NCBI GenBank assembly: GCA_902470905.1
Contig: CABRIC010000003.1
Span: 7,750-71,749 of the forward strand
Origin: an uncultured Collinsella sp.
Lineage (GTDB): Bacteria > Actinomycetota > Coriobacteriia > Coriobacteriales > Coriobacteriaceae
Length of the DNA: 64,000 nt
Direction of reading: 5' to 3'
Positions 1 through 9,165 of the stretch are shown piece after piece (the first letter of the stretch is position 1; each line of letters starts with the position of its first letter). Both the position numbers and the translations under genes were made by a program. Under the pieces are notes generated by a model. The model was not told the origin of the DNA. It was given only the letters and a program-made list of their open reading frames with translations, and made no database searches.

Positions 1-1235
1 TCGGCCTCGAGACGCTCCTTAAAGGTAGGGCCGGAGACACAATCCTGTACCTCGTGCCAGGTTGCCATGGCGTTCTCCTGCACAATGGCGTACGCGTCCT
101 CGCGGGTGATGCCCGTGTCGACGAGGGCGAGCAGGACCTTGGAGGAGAAGATGAGGCCGCGTGTCTTGTTGAGGTTGGCCATCATGCGAGCGGGATACAG
201 CTGCAGGCCGTCGATAACGCGGATGAGGCACTGGAACATGTGGTCGAGGGCGATGAAGCTGTCGGCCTGGGCGACGCGCTCGGCAGAGGAGTGCGAAATG
301 TCGCGCTCGTGCCACAGGGCAACGTTGTCGAAGGCGACCTGGGCGTTGGACTTCACGACGCGCGACAGGCCGCAGACCTTCTCCATGGTGATGGGGTTGC
401 GCTTGTGCGGCATGGCGGAGCTGCCCTTTTGGCCCTTGCGGAAGGGCTCCTCGGCCTCGAGCGTATCGGTCTTCTGCAGATTGCGAACCTCGGTAGCAAT
501 GCGCTCGCAGGTGGCCGCTGTAGTGGCAAGCACGCCAGCCAGGTAGGCGTGGTGATCGCGGCTGATGACCTGCGTGGACAGCGGATCGTGGACCAGGCCC
601 AGGTGCTCGCAGACGTATTCCTCGACGAACGGCTCGATGGAGCTGTAGGTGCCGACGGCACCGGAGATGGCACCGAAGGCAACGTTCTTGCGAGCGTCCT
701 CAAGACGATCGAGATCGCGCTTGAGCTCCCATGCCCAAGAGCCAAACTTCACACCGAAGGTCATCGGCTCGGCATGGATGCCGTGGGTGCGGCCGGCGCA
801 GAGCGTGTTGCGCTCCTCAAAGGCGCGACGCTTGCAGATCTCGCCGAGTTTTTTGACGTCCTCGATGATCAGGTCGCAGGCCTGGGTGAGCTGGTAGCAC
901 AGGGCCGTGTCGCCCAGATCGGAGCTGGTCATGCCATAGTGAACCCAGCGGCTGGGCTTGGGGTCGCCCTCGGGAACATCGGCATCGATGTACTCCTTCA
1001 TGTTGGTCAGGAAGGCAATGACGTCGTGGCGCGTGACTTCCTCGATCTCATCGACCTTCGCCTTCTCAAAGTTGGCATGGTCGCGGATCCACTGGGCCTC
1101 GTCTTTGGAAATACCGATCTTGCCGAGCTCCGCCTGGGCCTCGCAGGCCAAGACCTCGATCTCCTGCCAAATGGCGTACTTGTTCTCGAGGGAGAAGATG
1201 TGTCCCATCTCCGGGCGGGTATAGCGATCGATCAT
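1..1235 (-). CDS. purB: Adenylosuccinate lyase (3' end outside window)
   Basis: PurB cleaves SAICAR to AICAR and adenylosuccinate to AMP plus fumarate in cytosolic purine synthesis. Read leftward, about 411 residues are present; the family usually has 430-480, so only the C-terminal tail lies beyond base 1. The fumarase/aspartase superfamily signature [10 protein letters not shown] is clear near bases 395-425, and the N-terminus reads [20 protein letters not shown]. The ATG at 1235 is preceded by AAGGAG at good spacing. Other purine genes (purA, purD, purE, purF, purM, purN) lie 43-62 kb away, so this one stands alone. The long ORF on the opposite strand is an antisense shadow. Confidence 0.95.
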   Translation of the reverse strand, partial: MIDRYTRPEMGHIFSLENKYAIWQEIEVLACEAQAELGKIGISKDEAQWIRDHANFEKAKVDEIEEVTRHDVIAFLTNMKEYIDADVPEGDPKPSRWVHYGMTSSDLGDTALCYQLTQACDLIIEDVKKLGEICKRRAFEERNTLCAGRTHGIHAEPMTFGVKFGSWAWELKRDLDRLEDARKNVAFGAISGAVGTYSSIEPFVEEYVCEHLGLVHDPLSTQVISRDHHAYLAGVLATTAATCERIATEVRNLQKTDTLEAEEPFRKGQKGSSAMPHKRNPITMEKVCGLSRVVKSNAQVAFDNVALWHERDISHSSAERVAQADSFIALDHMFQCLIRVIDGLQLYPARMMANLNKTRGLIFSSKVLLALVDTGITREDAYAIVQENAMATWHEVQDCVSGPTFKERLEA

Positions 1236-1337
1236 AGCGGCTCCTTTTTGGTTATTGGCACGTTGGTCGTAACCCATCCATTGTACCGTGCGCAGGTGCA
1301 AGTATGGGCAGCAGGCATTAACCTAACATTTTGGAAT

Positions 1338-1615
1338 TGGAGCGAGCAACGGGACGTCCGCGTATTTGCTTCGCAAATCCGCACCGGCTTCAGTGGCATA
1401 CCGAGATCCGGGGAAGTGTGGGAGCAAAGCGGGCTGAATCTACCATTCCCGAAATCTTCCTTGCTCCATGGAGCGGGCAACGGGACGTCTGCGTATTTGC
1501 TTCGCAAATACGCACCGGCTGCGGTCGCCTATCGGCGACCTTGCCTGCTCGCTATAAACGCTTCGCGTTTATTTAACGCTCGCACCCTGTCGGGTTCGAG
1601 TCCCGGCACTTTATT
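1338..1615. repeat. Duplicated tRNA-Gly 3' ends and hairpin chain
   Basis: This gene-free stretch holds two direct copies (from 1338 and 1469) of a unit starting TGGAGCGGGCAACGGGAC; the second copy is identical over 18 nt to the 3' end of the tRNA-Gly gene at 1660-1677, the first has one mismatch. Each copy continues into the same GCGTATTTGC-TTC-GCAAATACGC hairpin (1491-1513 in copy 2; imperfect in copy 1). Two more hairpins follow: GGTCGCC/GGCGACC (1523-1540) and ATAAACGC/GCGTTTAT (1554-1572). A T-arm-like GGGTTCGAGTCCCGG lies near 1593-1607. No coding sequence is supported. Tandem tRNA-end copies on the 3' side of a tRNA gene are what past integrations at an att site could leave. Confidence 0.55.
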
Positions 1616-1649
1616 GAAAAAGGCACGGTAACGAAACGTTACCGTGCCT
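1616..1649 (-). terminator. Terminator of tRNA-Gly
   Basis: A perfect 13-bp inverted repeat (AGGCACGGTAACG at 1621-1633 and its complement at 1637-1649, loop AAA) is followed on the minus strand by a T run (1616-1621). It sits just downstream of the leftward tRNA-Gly gene. Confidence 0.85.
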
Positions 1650-1659
1650 GAAATTCGAA

Positions 1660-1734
1660 TGGAGCGGGCAACGGGACTCGAACCCGCGAGTGTCAGCTTG
1701 GGAAGCTGATGCCTTACCACTTGGCGATGCCCGC
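1660..1734 (-). tRNA. tRNA-Gly (anticodon CCC)
   Basis: The reverse complement folds as a standard cloverleaf: acceptor GCGGGCA pairing with TGCCCGC, anticodon stem TCAGC/GCTGA around loop TTCCCAA, T-arm GCGGGTTCGAGTCCCGT, and an encoded CCA end. The anticodon is CCC. Confidence 0.95.
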
Positions 1735-1747
1735 ATATGTGGGGGAT

Positions 1748-1777
1748 AGTATAACGCGGTTGTCTTGTTCGATACAA
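1748..1777 (-). promoter_or_regulatory. Probable promoter of tRNA-Gly
   Basis: On the minus strand TTGTAT (1772-1777) and TATACT (1748-1753) are separated by 18 bp and end 13 bp before the tRNA 5' end, which fits a housekeeping sigma factor promoter. The rest of the 1735-2031 gap shows nothing else clear apart from the ribosome binding site of the next gene. Confidence 0.6.
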
Positions 1778-2031
1778 GGGTGTCGATGCTTGTTTTAGCT
1801 GTGGAGAATCGTTTGAAAACCGCGCCAATTGTGGAGATGAGGACCTTTGTCTTTCTTTTCTTACCATCTTCTACCTGCACTTTTATCTGATTGTTGTATT
1901 TGAGCTCGATTTGTCAGAAATCGGGCAAGCTTTTGGTCAGGCTCCGGTACTTACCCGCATGAACCTCGGGGGTAGCCTCATCCTACGCGTCGCAGCCTCC
2001 CCGTGCGGCGCACGAGGGATAAGGAGCAGTC

Positions 2032-5000
2032 ATGTCCAACGCACCCACGCACTCTGTCCACAGCGCAATCGCAACAGGTCCGCTGCTCCTGCTCCTCTTC
2101 CTGCTTTTCGGCTGCCTGGCACCGGGAGCCGCATTTGCCGTCGATGGCTACGACCAGCTCGGCTTCCGCACTATTAGCGATGATTGTGGACCCTTCCTCA
2201 TCGGCAAGTATGAAGCTCAAGACGCCTCGATTGCCTACTGCATGAACCAGGAGCGCCCCGGCCCCACCAAGCCGGGCGGCCCATGGCTCAACTTTGATCA
2301 AGGCTGGGTGTGGCTCGACGACGAGTTCGCGGCAATCGTTTGTCACGGATATCCTACCGCCACGTCGTTTGGCGGTTACCATCTTTCACCCGATCGCGCC
2401 CGCGCCGCAACCCAGCTTGCCGTATGGATGCTCAACGGCACTACCCATGTCGACGGTACCTATTCCTACACGACCGCTCAGGGCAAAACCAAGAGTGGGC
2501 ACTTTACCGCCGACAATGAAGTCGTGGCGGCTGCGCGGTGGCTCCACGACAGCGCAAAATCAGGAAGCATCAAAGCCGCTCCGCACCGCGCGCGGCGCTA
2601 TCTAGGAGCCGTATCGGGCGGCAGCAAACGTCAAGACATGCTCTATGTACTGCCGGCGGTCTCTGTTTCCTTCCAAAAGCAGTCTGCAAACGCTGCCATT
2701 ACCAGCGGAAACAATACTTATCAGTTTGACGGGGCAACATTCGATGTTTTTGAGAGCGCCAGCGGCGCGCGTGTCGACACCGTCCAGATGGACAGCAACG
2801 GTCGAGCGCAAGCAACACTTCTGCCCAACACGGCATACTACCTAGTTGAAACGAAGGCGCCGGCCGGCTATGTCCCCCGTCGTGATCGCATCGCCTTTAC
2901 CACGGGGAATGACGGTGGACAGGTCGCCATTGATGAACAGCCCGGCACCATCAACCTGCGTATCGTAAAACTCGATGCCGCGACGAATGCCGGCCCCCAG
3001 GTGGGATCTTCACTCGCAGGAGCAGAGTTCACGTGTGTGTCGCAATCAACCCCTGGATGGGCGCAAATCCTCACGACCGACGAAAGCGGTCGGGCCACCC
3101 TCGCCGATGTCCCCTTAGGAACCTTTACCATCTACGAATCAAAAGCCCCCGAGGGCTACCTGCCATCCAACGACAGCTGGACCTATACCGTTGGAGCCGA
3201 CCAGCTCGGCGATTCAGGCGTGGTCGAGATCGAATCTCGCATTTCCGATATCCCCATTGCGTTTAACCTTGAGATTTCCAAATTCAAGGATTACGGCAAT
3301 AGCGATCAATCCGGCCTGGAGCAGCCGGCGGGTGGTGTTGTCTTTGAGGTTGTCAGCAACAGCTCTCAGCAGGTTGTTGGCACACTGACCACAAACGTCT
3401 ATGGCTTTGCCTCCACCAAAGATCAGCCCGAAGCATGGTTCGGCGCAGGCAAGCGACCCGCCGGTGTCCACGGAGCCGTCCCATACGACCGTGCCGGCTA
3501 CACGGTTCGCGAGGTTCCGGAAACCGTCCCCGAGGGTTTTAAACGTGCAGGGGAATGGACCGTCGGGGCCAATCAGATTTCCAACGGCGCCGAGCTTCAA
3601 TATATCGTGGACAACCACGCTCTGTCGACGCATCTCCAGATTGTAAAACGCGATGCCCAAACAGGCGCTTCTGTTCCACTAGCCGGATTCACCTTCCAAC
3701 TCCTAGACAGCAATCACGAATCTGTCTCACAAACTTGCTGGTATCCAACACATAACGTAATGGACACCTTTACGACTGACGCGACCGGGACCGTCACACT
3801 GCCCGAATCGCTCGTGCCGGGCACCTATTATGTACGCGAAACCTCGGCCAAAGAGCCCTATCTTGTCGGCGAGGAGATCGAGGTAAACATACCCGCCGAC
3901 ATGAACCTAACGCCCGTTGCAATCGCCTCGTATTATGACCACGCCGCGACCGGAAACATCAGGATCGTTAAAACCGATGCCATAGACGGCAGCAGCCTCG
4001 CGGGCGCCGTCTTTGAGATCCGTGCCTCGGGTGATATCGTGCGCCCCGACGGTAGCATTGCCGCGCTCGACGGTGAGACTGTCGCTACCGTCACGACGGA
4101 TGAAACTGGAGAAGCACGCGCGGACAACCTCCCGCTGGGATCTGGCACCGCACGCTACGAGGTTGTCGAGACTCAAGCGCCGGCAGGCTTCTTGCTCGAT
4201 CGGACAACCCATATTGTCGACCTTACTTATGCCGACCAGAAAACACCCGTTGTAGAAGCACGGCTTAACGTATCCGACGATTACACCAAGGTTGATATCT
4301 CCAAGGTCGATGCAAGCGGTGAGCAGGAAGTGGAAGGCGCACAGCTCACCTTATATGGTCCCGATAAAACCGAAATAGACTCCTGGACCTCATCCGACAA
4401 GCCACACCGCGTCGAACATCTTGCACCCGGCACCTACTCGTTGCGCGAAATGATGTCTCCGCGGACCTATGACCTTGCCGAGGAAATAACGTTTGAAATA
4501 AAGGATACGGGAGAAGTCCAATCCGTCGCGATGAAGGATGCGCCCATCGAGATCAAGGGACAGGTCGACAAGCGTCAGGAACTTGTCCAACCTATCGAAA
4601 AGGGCCTGTTGGCTAACGGCGATGGTAAAAACCGCGCCACGACGCAAACCAATAGTGATGGGCTTTTCTCCTATACCATCGATGCTCGAAACGATTCCGC
4701 TACTTGGGTTGATGAGTTTACGATTACCGATGATCTTGAGTGCGCCAAAGACGGCACGGCGAGATTCATCTCAATCGAAACCCCCGTCGCCATCGGCGAC
4801 CTCAACGGTCTGTGCAACGTATGGTATCGCACGACGCCGTTGGACTCGACAGACGTCGATGAGCCGGCAAACGCGACACTTGACGATGGGCACGAAAATC
4901 CTTGGCTTGAGTCCGACGAAGTAAAAGAGAGCCTTGGTGAGGACTGTCGCCTCGTCGATTACGACGGTTGGCACCTCTGGAAGGCGGATATCTCGACCAC

Positions 5001-5463
5001 GGAATCCACCACACTCGAGGCGGAAGAGCTCGACCTTGCATCCAATACCGTCGTAACGGGCATTCGAATTGAATACGGTGCGGTAGCCGCCGACTTTACG
5101 ACTCGAAGCGATGCGGATTCTTGGACCCGCGATGATCTCAAAGATGAGCACGACGACCTTGACGATGCCAAAGCAATCCTTGGTGCAGACGCTCGGGGCG
5201 CAGTCGTGCACATGCAGGCAACATCGGCTTATACGCCCCAAACCGCACTCACCAACAGCGCACGCGTCGATCTTTGTCGCAACGGCGGCGGCGATAAACT
5301 TGAGTCACATGACGAGGACTGTGTCATTCAACGCTGTACCCTACCGCAGGACCTACCGGCAACAGGACCAGTTCCCATCGCCGCTTGCATCACCGCGCTC
5401 CTGACCTCGGGTGCCGCAGCCCTATGGTTCGCTCGCCTTAGGTCGATCCCAAAGAACCGCTAG
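2032..5463 (+). CDS. LPXTG cell-wall adhesin with thioester and CnaB-type domains
   Basis: A 1143-residue secreted surface protein. Residues 1-36 form a signal peptide (hydrophobic core 18-36, ending AFA). The next domain has Cys70 in AYCMN and Gln128 in TQLAVW, the Cys/Gln pair typical of thioester (TED) adhesin domains that bond covalently to host surfaces. At least six CnaB/SpaA-like beta domains follow, each closing with an E-x-x-APxGY type motif (near residues 273, 368, 492, 601, 712, 804). The end carries the sorting motif LPATG at 1108-1112, a hydrophobic stretch and a basic tail, so a sortase should anchor it. AAGGAG lies before the ATG. It stands alone between terminators. The thioester assignment rests on motifs; the ligand is unknown. 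Confidence 0.88.
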   Translation: MSNAPTHSVHSAIATGPLLLLLFLLFGCLAPGAAFAVDGYDQLGFRTISDDCGPFLIGKYEAQDASIAYCMNQERPGPTKPGGPWLNFDQGWVWLDDEFAAIVCHGYPTATSFGGYHLSPDRARAATQLAVWMLNGTTHVDGTYSYTTAQGKTKSGHFTADNEVVAAARWLHDSAKSGSIKAAPHRARRYLGAVSGGSKRQDMLYVLPAVSVSFQKQSANAAITSGNNTYQFDGATFDVFESASGARVDTVQMDSNGRAQATLLPNTAYYLVETKAPAGYVPRRDRIAFTTGNDGGQVAIDEQPGTINLRIVKLDAATNAGPQVGSSLAGAEFTCVSQSTPGWAQILTTDESGRATLADVPLGTFTIYESKAPEGYLPSNDSWTYTVGADQLGDSGVVEIESRISDIPIAFNLEISKFKDYGNSDQSGLEQPAGGVVFEVVSNSSQQVVGTLTTNVYGFASTKDQPEAWFGAGKRPAGVHGAVPYDRAGYTVREVPETVPEGFKRAGEWTVGANQISNGAELQYIVDNHALSTHLQIVKRDAQTGASVPLAGFTFQLLDSNHESVSQTCWYPTHNVMDTFTTDATGTVTLPESLVPGTYYVRETSAKEPYLVGEEIEVNIPADMNLTPVAIASYYDHAATGNIRIVKTDAIDGSSLAGAVFEIRASGDIVRPDGSIAALDGETVATVTTDETGEARADNLPLGSGTARYEVVETQAPAGFLLDRTTHIVDLTYADQKTPVVEARLNVSDDYTKVDISKVDASGEQEVEGAQLTLYGPDKTEIDSWTSSDKPHRVEHLAPGTYSLREMMSPRTYDLAEEITFEIKDTGEVQSVAMKDAPIEIKGQVDKRQELVQPIEKGLLANGDGKNRATTQTNSDGLFSYTIDARNDSATWVDEFTITDDLECAKDGTARFISIETPVAIGDLNGLCNVWYRTTPLDSTDVDEPANATLDDGHENPWLESDEVKESLGEDCRLVDYDGWHLWKADISTTESTTLEAEELDLASNTVVTGIRIEYGAVAADFTTRSDADSWTRDDLKDEHDDLDDAKAILGADARGAVVHMQATSAYTPQTALTNSARVDLCRNGGGDKLESHDEDCVIQRCTLPQDLPATGPVPIAACITALLTSGAAALWFARLRSIPKNR

Positions 5464-5472
5464 CGCGATGAA

Positions 5473-5508
5473 AAAGCGGGCGAGCCAGTCCCCTGGCTCG
5501 CCCGCTTT
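5473..5508. terminator. Bidirectional terminator
   Basis: Perfect 16-bp stem (AAAGCGGGCGAGCCAG at 5473-5488, loop TCCC, complement 5493-5508) with A and T tails, shared by the adhesin gene and the convergent leftward operon. Confidence 0.85.
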
Positions 5509-5529
5509 CAATCATTTAAATCGCCGTAT

Positions 5530-5748
5530 CTACTCTGCAGACGAAGATCCACCATCAACGATTGCTTGCTCGGACTCAGGAATCCCATCGGCACCCGTGC
5601 TCTGTTCTTGCTCCACCTCTTCGCTGATTGCGGAGGCGGGGGTCGAGCCCTTCGCACCCACGATGTAGGCGGCCCCAAATCCTAACGCAATGGCAATCAA
5701 GGTCAAAATCACGTAGACAGGCCAATGGCGCTTAATATACGAAAACAC
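5530..5748 (-). CDS. Small single-pass membrane protein
   Basis: A 72-residue protein, unrecognised. A transmembrane helix spans about residues 10-32 (VYVILTLIAIALGFGAAYIV), preceded by a short basic N-terminus; the C-terminal half is acidic, rich in Glu and Ser, and probably disordered. The start is GTG with AAGGAG seven bases upstream. It begins 21 bp after the M28-like peptidase gene, so the two form one operon and the small protein may work with the peptidase; this link is inference only. Confidence 0.7.
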   Translation of the reverse strand: MFSYIKRHWPVYVILTLIAIALGFGAAYIVGAKGSTPASAISEEVEQEQSTGADGIPESEQAIVDGGSSSAE

Positions 5749-5769
5749 GTTGACTCCTTAGAGCTCCGC

Positions 5770-8700
5770 CTACGAACGGCGGATAACCTCGGTAACGACC
5801 TCGGATACCGTGGCAATGTTCGTCGGGTTGACATTGTGGGGCAGGTCGTCCTCGGTACGAGCGCAAGCCAGACGTGTGCCGTCCACACCGGCGATGGTGA
5901 GGGCTCGGCGGCTCGCCTCGAGCGCGGCGTAGGCATCGGTCTTGGCATAGGGCATCTCGAGCGCGCCACAATCGACATGGAACGACTTGCAGACCTTGCT
6001 GACCAGGTTCATGATGCGGCGATCGCCCTTGAGCAGCTGTTGTTCGCCCTCGACCGTCACAACCGAAAGCCTACCGGCGCCGACGGATTCAAGATTGATA
6101 AAGAATACGCCGCGGAGCTTATCGCGATGCGAAGCCAAGAAGGCCTTCATGCCGGCGCCATCACAATCCGAGGCGCCCGTTGCCACAAACCAGATATCGT
6201 GACCGAGCAGCTCATCATCGCCCATAGAGGCGACAGCCGAGAGCATGTCTTCGGAAGAAGCGCCATCGGAAGACGTAGCGCCACCCTTCCAGCCATCGTT
6301 ATCGTCCTCGAAGTTATCCCACGAACCGATACCGCGACCGGACTTCTTGGCATCGTAATCGTCTTCGACGCCCAGCCAGTCACTCATGCTGTCCTGCTCG
6401 TTTTTCTTTTTACGGCCGAACAGACCACCCAGGCCGCGCTTACGAGACTTGGGTGCCGCCGGGGCGGGAGCCGAAATGGTCTCGATCGGCTGCGCGCCCG
6501 ACGCAACGGGCATAGGAGGCGCAACGGGTGCCGATGTGGGTTCGGGACCTTGGGCGGTAGCAAAGGGGTCGTTGACCTGTGCGGAGGGATCGGGAAGGTC
6601 GAACAGCGACGTGCGAGACGCAACGTTTGCCTGCTTCATAGACGGCAGCGACGGATCGGGGACCGAAGCCAGCGGAGACGAGGAGGGTGCAGGCGACGGT
6701 GCCGACGCCGGATCGGGAACATTCATCTGCGGACGCGGCGATGCCTGGGAGGAAATCTGGGCCATAAGGGAATCGACCGTTTCGTCCTGGGTGGGAGCGA
6801 CATTGGCAACCGTGGCACCGGAACCACTCGGGGTCGGCATGGTGAAAATCTGCGTGGAATAAGGCCTCGACTCATCCGTCTCGGGAGTCTCGGAAACCGC
6901 AGGCACTTCCTCCTGCTCGACCTCGGTCGAATCACCTTGATCGGCTGCCGCGTATTGCTCTTCGTCAGAGTTGGCCTCGACGGACTCGTCCTCGGCAGCA
7001 TCCTGAATTTCGGCAGCATCAATGGGCTCGTCATCGTCCACCGCGTCGCCCTGTTCATCGGAAATAGGAAGGGGCTCAGCAATCGCGGTGCCCTGCTTTT
7101 CAAACGTTATCGTGGAATCGAACTTCGCGGCATCAAACGACATGGTGCTATCGACGTGCTGCTGAGCCTCGAAAGACGTTGTTGCCTCAACAACATCCGC
7201 GGACGTCGATTGCTGGGACTCAAAGGACGTTGTAGCTTCGGCGGCGTCGACGGGCACGGACTGCACAGCCTCGTTCTGCTCGAACTCTTGCGCCGCGAGC
7301 TCACGTGCCGCCTCGGCTGCCTGCTGCTGAGCGATAGCCTCCTGCTCGGCAACCTCGCGTGCGGCAGCGCGCTTCTCCTCGAAGTCGTCGACAAATTTCT
7401 TGCCCTTTGCAAGTGCACCCTTAAAGAAGTTGGAAGCGCTGGCGCCAATCGACGAGAACGCGGATGCAATGTCGGCATGGGGCGTTGCCGCGGGAATCTC
7501 GGCCGAGAAATCAGTATCGCTCTCGTAAGACACGCGCCTCGGCTGTTCAACGTAATCGTCGTCAGACTCGTCCGCAACGTCTTGTGCCGGCGCGGCGGGA
7601 GCCAAAATGTCCAGTCCTGCCGCGGGATCGATCGCGGACACCGCCTCGGGCTCGGCAACGACAGCGGCAACCGCGGCAGACTCATCATCCACGGTGACAG
7701 CGGGCGCAGGCGCAGTCACGACGGGGGCAGGCTCGGGCTCAAACGTCGGCTCCTCGCCCTCCTCGTAATCGAGCGTGCAGGACTCGGGAAGCATTCCGAG
7801 CGCACGGATGGCATCCGAACCAAAGCGGATGTTGCCGGCGGCATTGCGATAGAGCTTGGGCTCGGGCTCGGCCGCGACAGGCTCCTCCACCGGCTCGGCA
7901 GCGGAAACCTCGTCATTGAACTCTTCAGCCTGGGCAGCCTGGTTCTGATCCTCGGGCACGATGGCGCCGATCAGCGTCTCGTCGGCAGACGCACCCTCAA
8001 AGCCCTCGATCTGCTCGTCGAAAGCCTCACCCTGTTCGGGCTCGGTCTGAGCGTCGGGAGCAATCGGCTGACCGAATTCGTCCTCGGCGTAGGTAGGCTC
8101 TTCATACTCGATGGTGTTGCCGTAGTCGTTTTGCTGCTGGGCCGCGGCATATTCCGCCGCTGCGCGCGCCATTTCCTCGGCACGACGCTTCTGCTCCCCA
8201 AAATAGGTATCGAACGGAACATCGTCGGGAAACTCGTTTTCGCCCTGGAAGGGAGCAACGTTGTCCATAACGCCGAGCATAGCGGCGACAGAAGACTTGT
8301 TGCACACCGCGCCGGACGTATAGGGAAGAATGTGGCGGTTAGAGATGATGTTTGCCGCGTTGGCGAGCGCAACGAGGGAAGCGATGATCGCGACAATCCA
8401 CAGCAGAACCTTGAGCGCGCCGGGGAGCGGCAGGATACGCAGGATGGCAACGGCAGCAGGGGCAACCGTGGCAACGGGCAACAGCTTGGCGATGAGCGCA
8501 CGATACGAAGCATAGGGCTCGCGGGCGAGCAGCTCAGCACGGGGAGAGTCGTAGTGTGCGACAACGACCACCGGGCGGTTACGCGGGGACGCGAGCGGGC
8601 CCGAGGCCTTGTGGTAGGCGATGACATTTTGGCTCACGCCCGTCTTGCCCAGGCGCGAAACCACGGGGTGGCCCGTGCGTTCGAGCACGTAAAGAACGGC

Positions 8701-8967
8701 GCCGACAATGGCCAGTAAGGTGCCGACCAAGCCGATACCGCCGCCGATGCCCATCAGCAGGGCGCCGGCAAACGCAAGAATACCGGTAACGGCAAATGCC
8801 AACCTACTGGGCGCCGGGGCATTGAACTCCTGAACCTCGGGGTCAAAGCCGTGGTTGCGGAAGATCTGAGCGATATCCTCGGCAGCCAAGCGCTCTTCTT
8901 CGCTGCATGCCGGCGTAATGCCGGTGTTCTGCAGCAGGTGGTTAATATAGTTCTGGGTGTTCGCCAT
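5770..8967 (-). CDS. M28-like membrane peptidase split by a long acidic insert
   Basis: A 1065-residue protein. The N-terminal part (1-240) has an M28 aminopeptidase-like start with AHYDSP (His138-Tyr-Asp140, the first metal ligand region) and hydrophobic segments near 55-94 and 160-205. The expected GADDN-type metal motif reads GAVCNKSS here, so a key Asp is absent. Residues of about 240-920 are very rich in Ala, Glu, Asp, Pro and Ser and look disordered. The C-terminal part (about 924-1065) resumes an M28-like fold with NLESVG and a late PHNVN that could give the last ligand. The ATG at 8967 has GGAG six bases before it; the frame is open further upstream without a ribosome site. It may be a degenerate or non-peptidase member. 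Confidence 0.7.
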   Translation of the reverse strand: MANTQNYINHLLQNTGITPACSEEERLAAEDIAQIFRNHGFDPEVQEFNAPAPSRLAFAVTGILAFAGALLMGIGGGIGLVGTLLAIVGAVLYVLERTGHPVVSRLGKTGVSQNVIAYHKASGPLASPRNRPVVVVAHYDSPRAELLAREPYASYRALIAKLLPVATVAPAAVAILRILPLPGALKVLLWIVAIIASLVALANAANIISNRHILPYTSGAVCNKSSVAAMLGVMDNVAPFQGENEFPDDVPFDTYFGEQKRRAEEMARAAAEYAAAQQQNDYGNTIEYEEPTYAEDEFGQPIAPDAQTEPEQGEAFDEQIEGFEGASADETLIGAIVPEDQNQAAQAEEFNDEVSAAEPVEEPVAAEPEPKLYRNAAGNIRFGSDAIRALGMLPESCTLDYEEGEEPTFEPEPAPVVTAPAPAVTVDDESAAVAAVVAEPEAVSAIDPAAGLDILAPAAPAQDVADESDDDYVEQPRRVSYESDTDFSAEIPAATPHADIASAFSSIGASASNFFKGALAKGKKFVDDFEEKRAAAREVAEQEAIAQQQAAEAARELAAQEFEQNEAVQSVPVDAAEATTSFESQQSTSADVVEATTSFEAQQHVDSTMSFDAAKFDSTITFEKQGTAIAEPLPISDEQGDAVDDDEPIDAAEIQDAAEDESVEANSDEEQYAAADQGDSTEVEQEEVPAVSETPETDESRPYSTQIFTMPTPSGSGATVANVAPTQDETVDSLMAQISSQASPRPQMNVPDPASAPSPAPSSSPLASVPDPSLPSMKQANVASRTSLFDLPDPSAQVNDPFATAQGPEPTSAPVAPPMPVASGAQPIETISAPAPAAPKSRKRGLGGLFGRKKKNEQDSMSDWLGVEDDYDAKKSGRGIGSWDNFEDDNDGWKGGATSSDGASSEDMLSAVASMGDDELLGHDIWFVATGASDCDGAGMKAFLASHRDKLRGVFFINLESVGAGRLSVVTVEGEQQLLKGDRRIMNLVSKVCKSFHVDCGALEMPYAKTDAYAALEASRRALTIAGVDGTRLACARTEDDLPHNVNPTNIATVSEVVTEVIRRS

Positions 8968-9165
8968 GTGCGCTCCACATCCATAATCCGACAAATAGGC
9001 CCAATGCATGCACATTAGAACCGTATATAGTCGAAAGTATACCCCGAGCGAGCGCAAACGACCGAATTCGGGCCATCTTAACGCCCCGAGCGGACAAGGA
9101 TATAGCCTAATCTCCATATCGGACTAAAATCATGGCAGCAAACCACCTTCTCATGCGAGGACTCT

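Noticed and set aside
1593..1610. T-arm-like GGGTTCGAGTCCCGG as a tRNA gene
   Set aside because: No acceptor, D-arm or anticodon arm can be formed around it.
54..1631. 525-residue plus-strand ORF
   Set aside because: Antisense to purB; the purB reading has the family signature and a ribosome site.
5725..8718. 997-residue plus-strand ORF opposite the M28-like gene
   Set aside because: Arg/Gly/Leu-rich antisense translation of the low-complexity acidic insert, without a ribosome site or recognisable domain.
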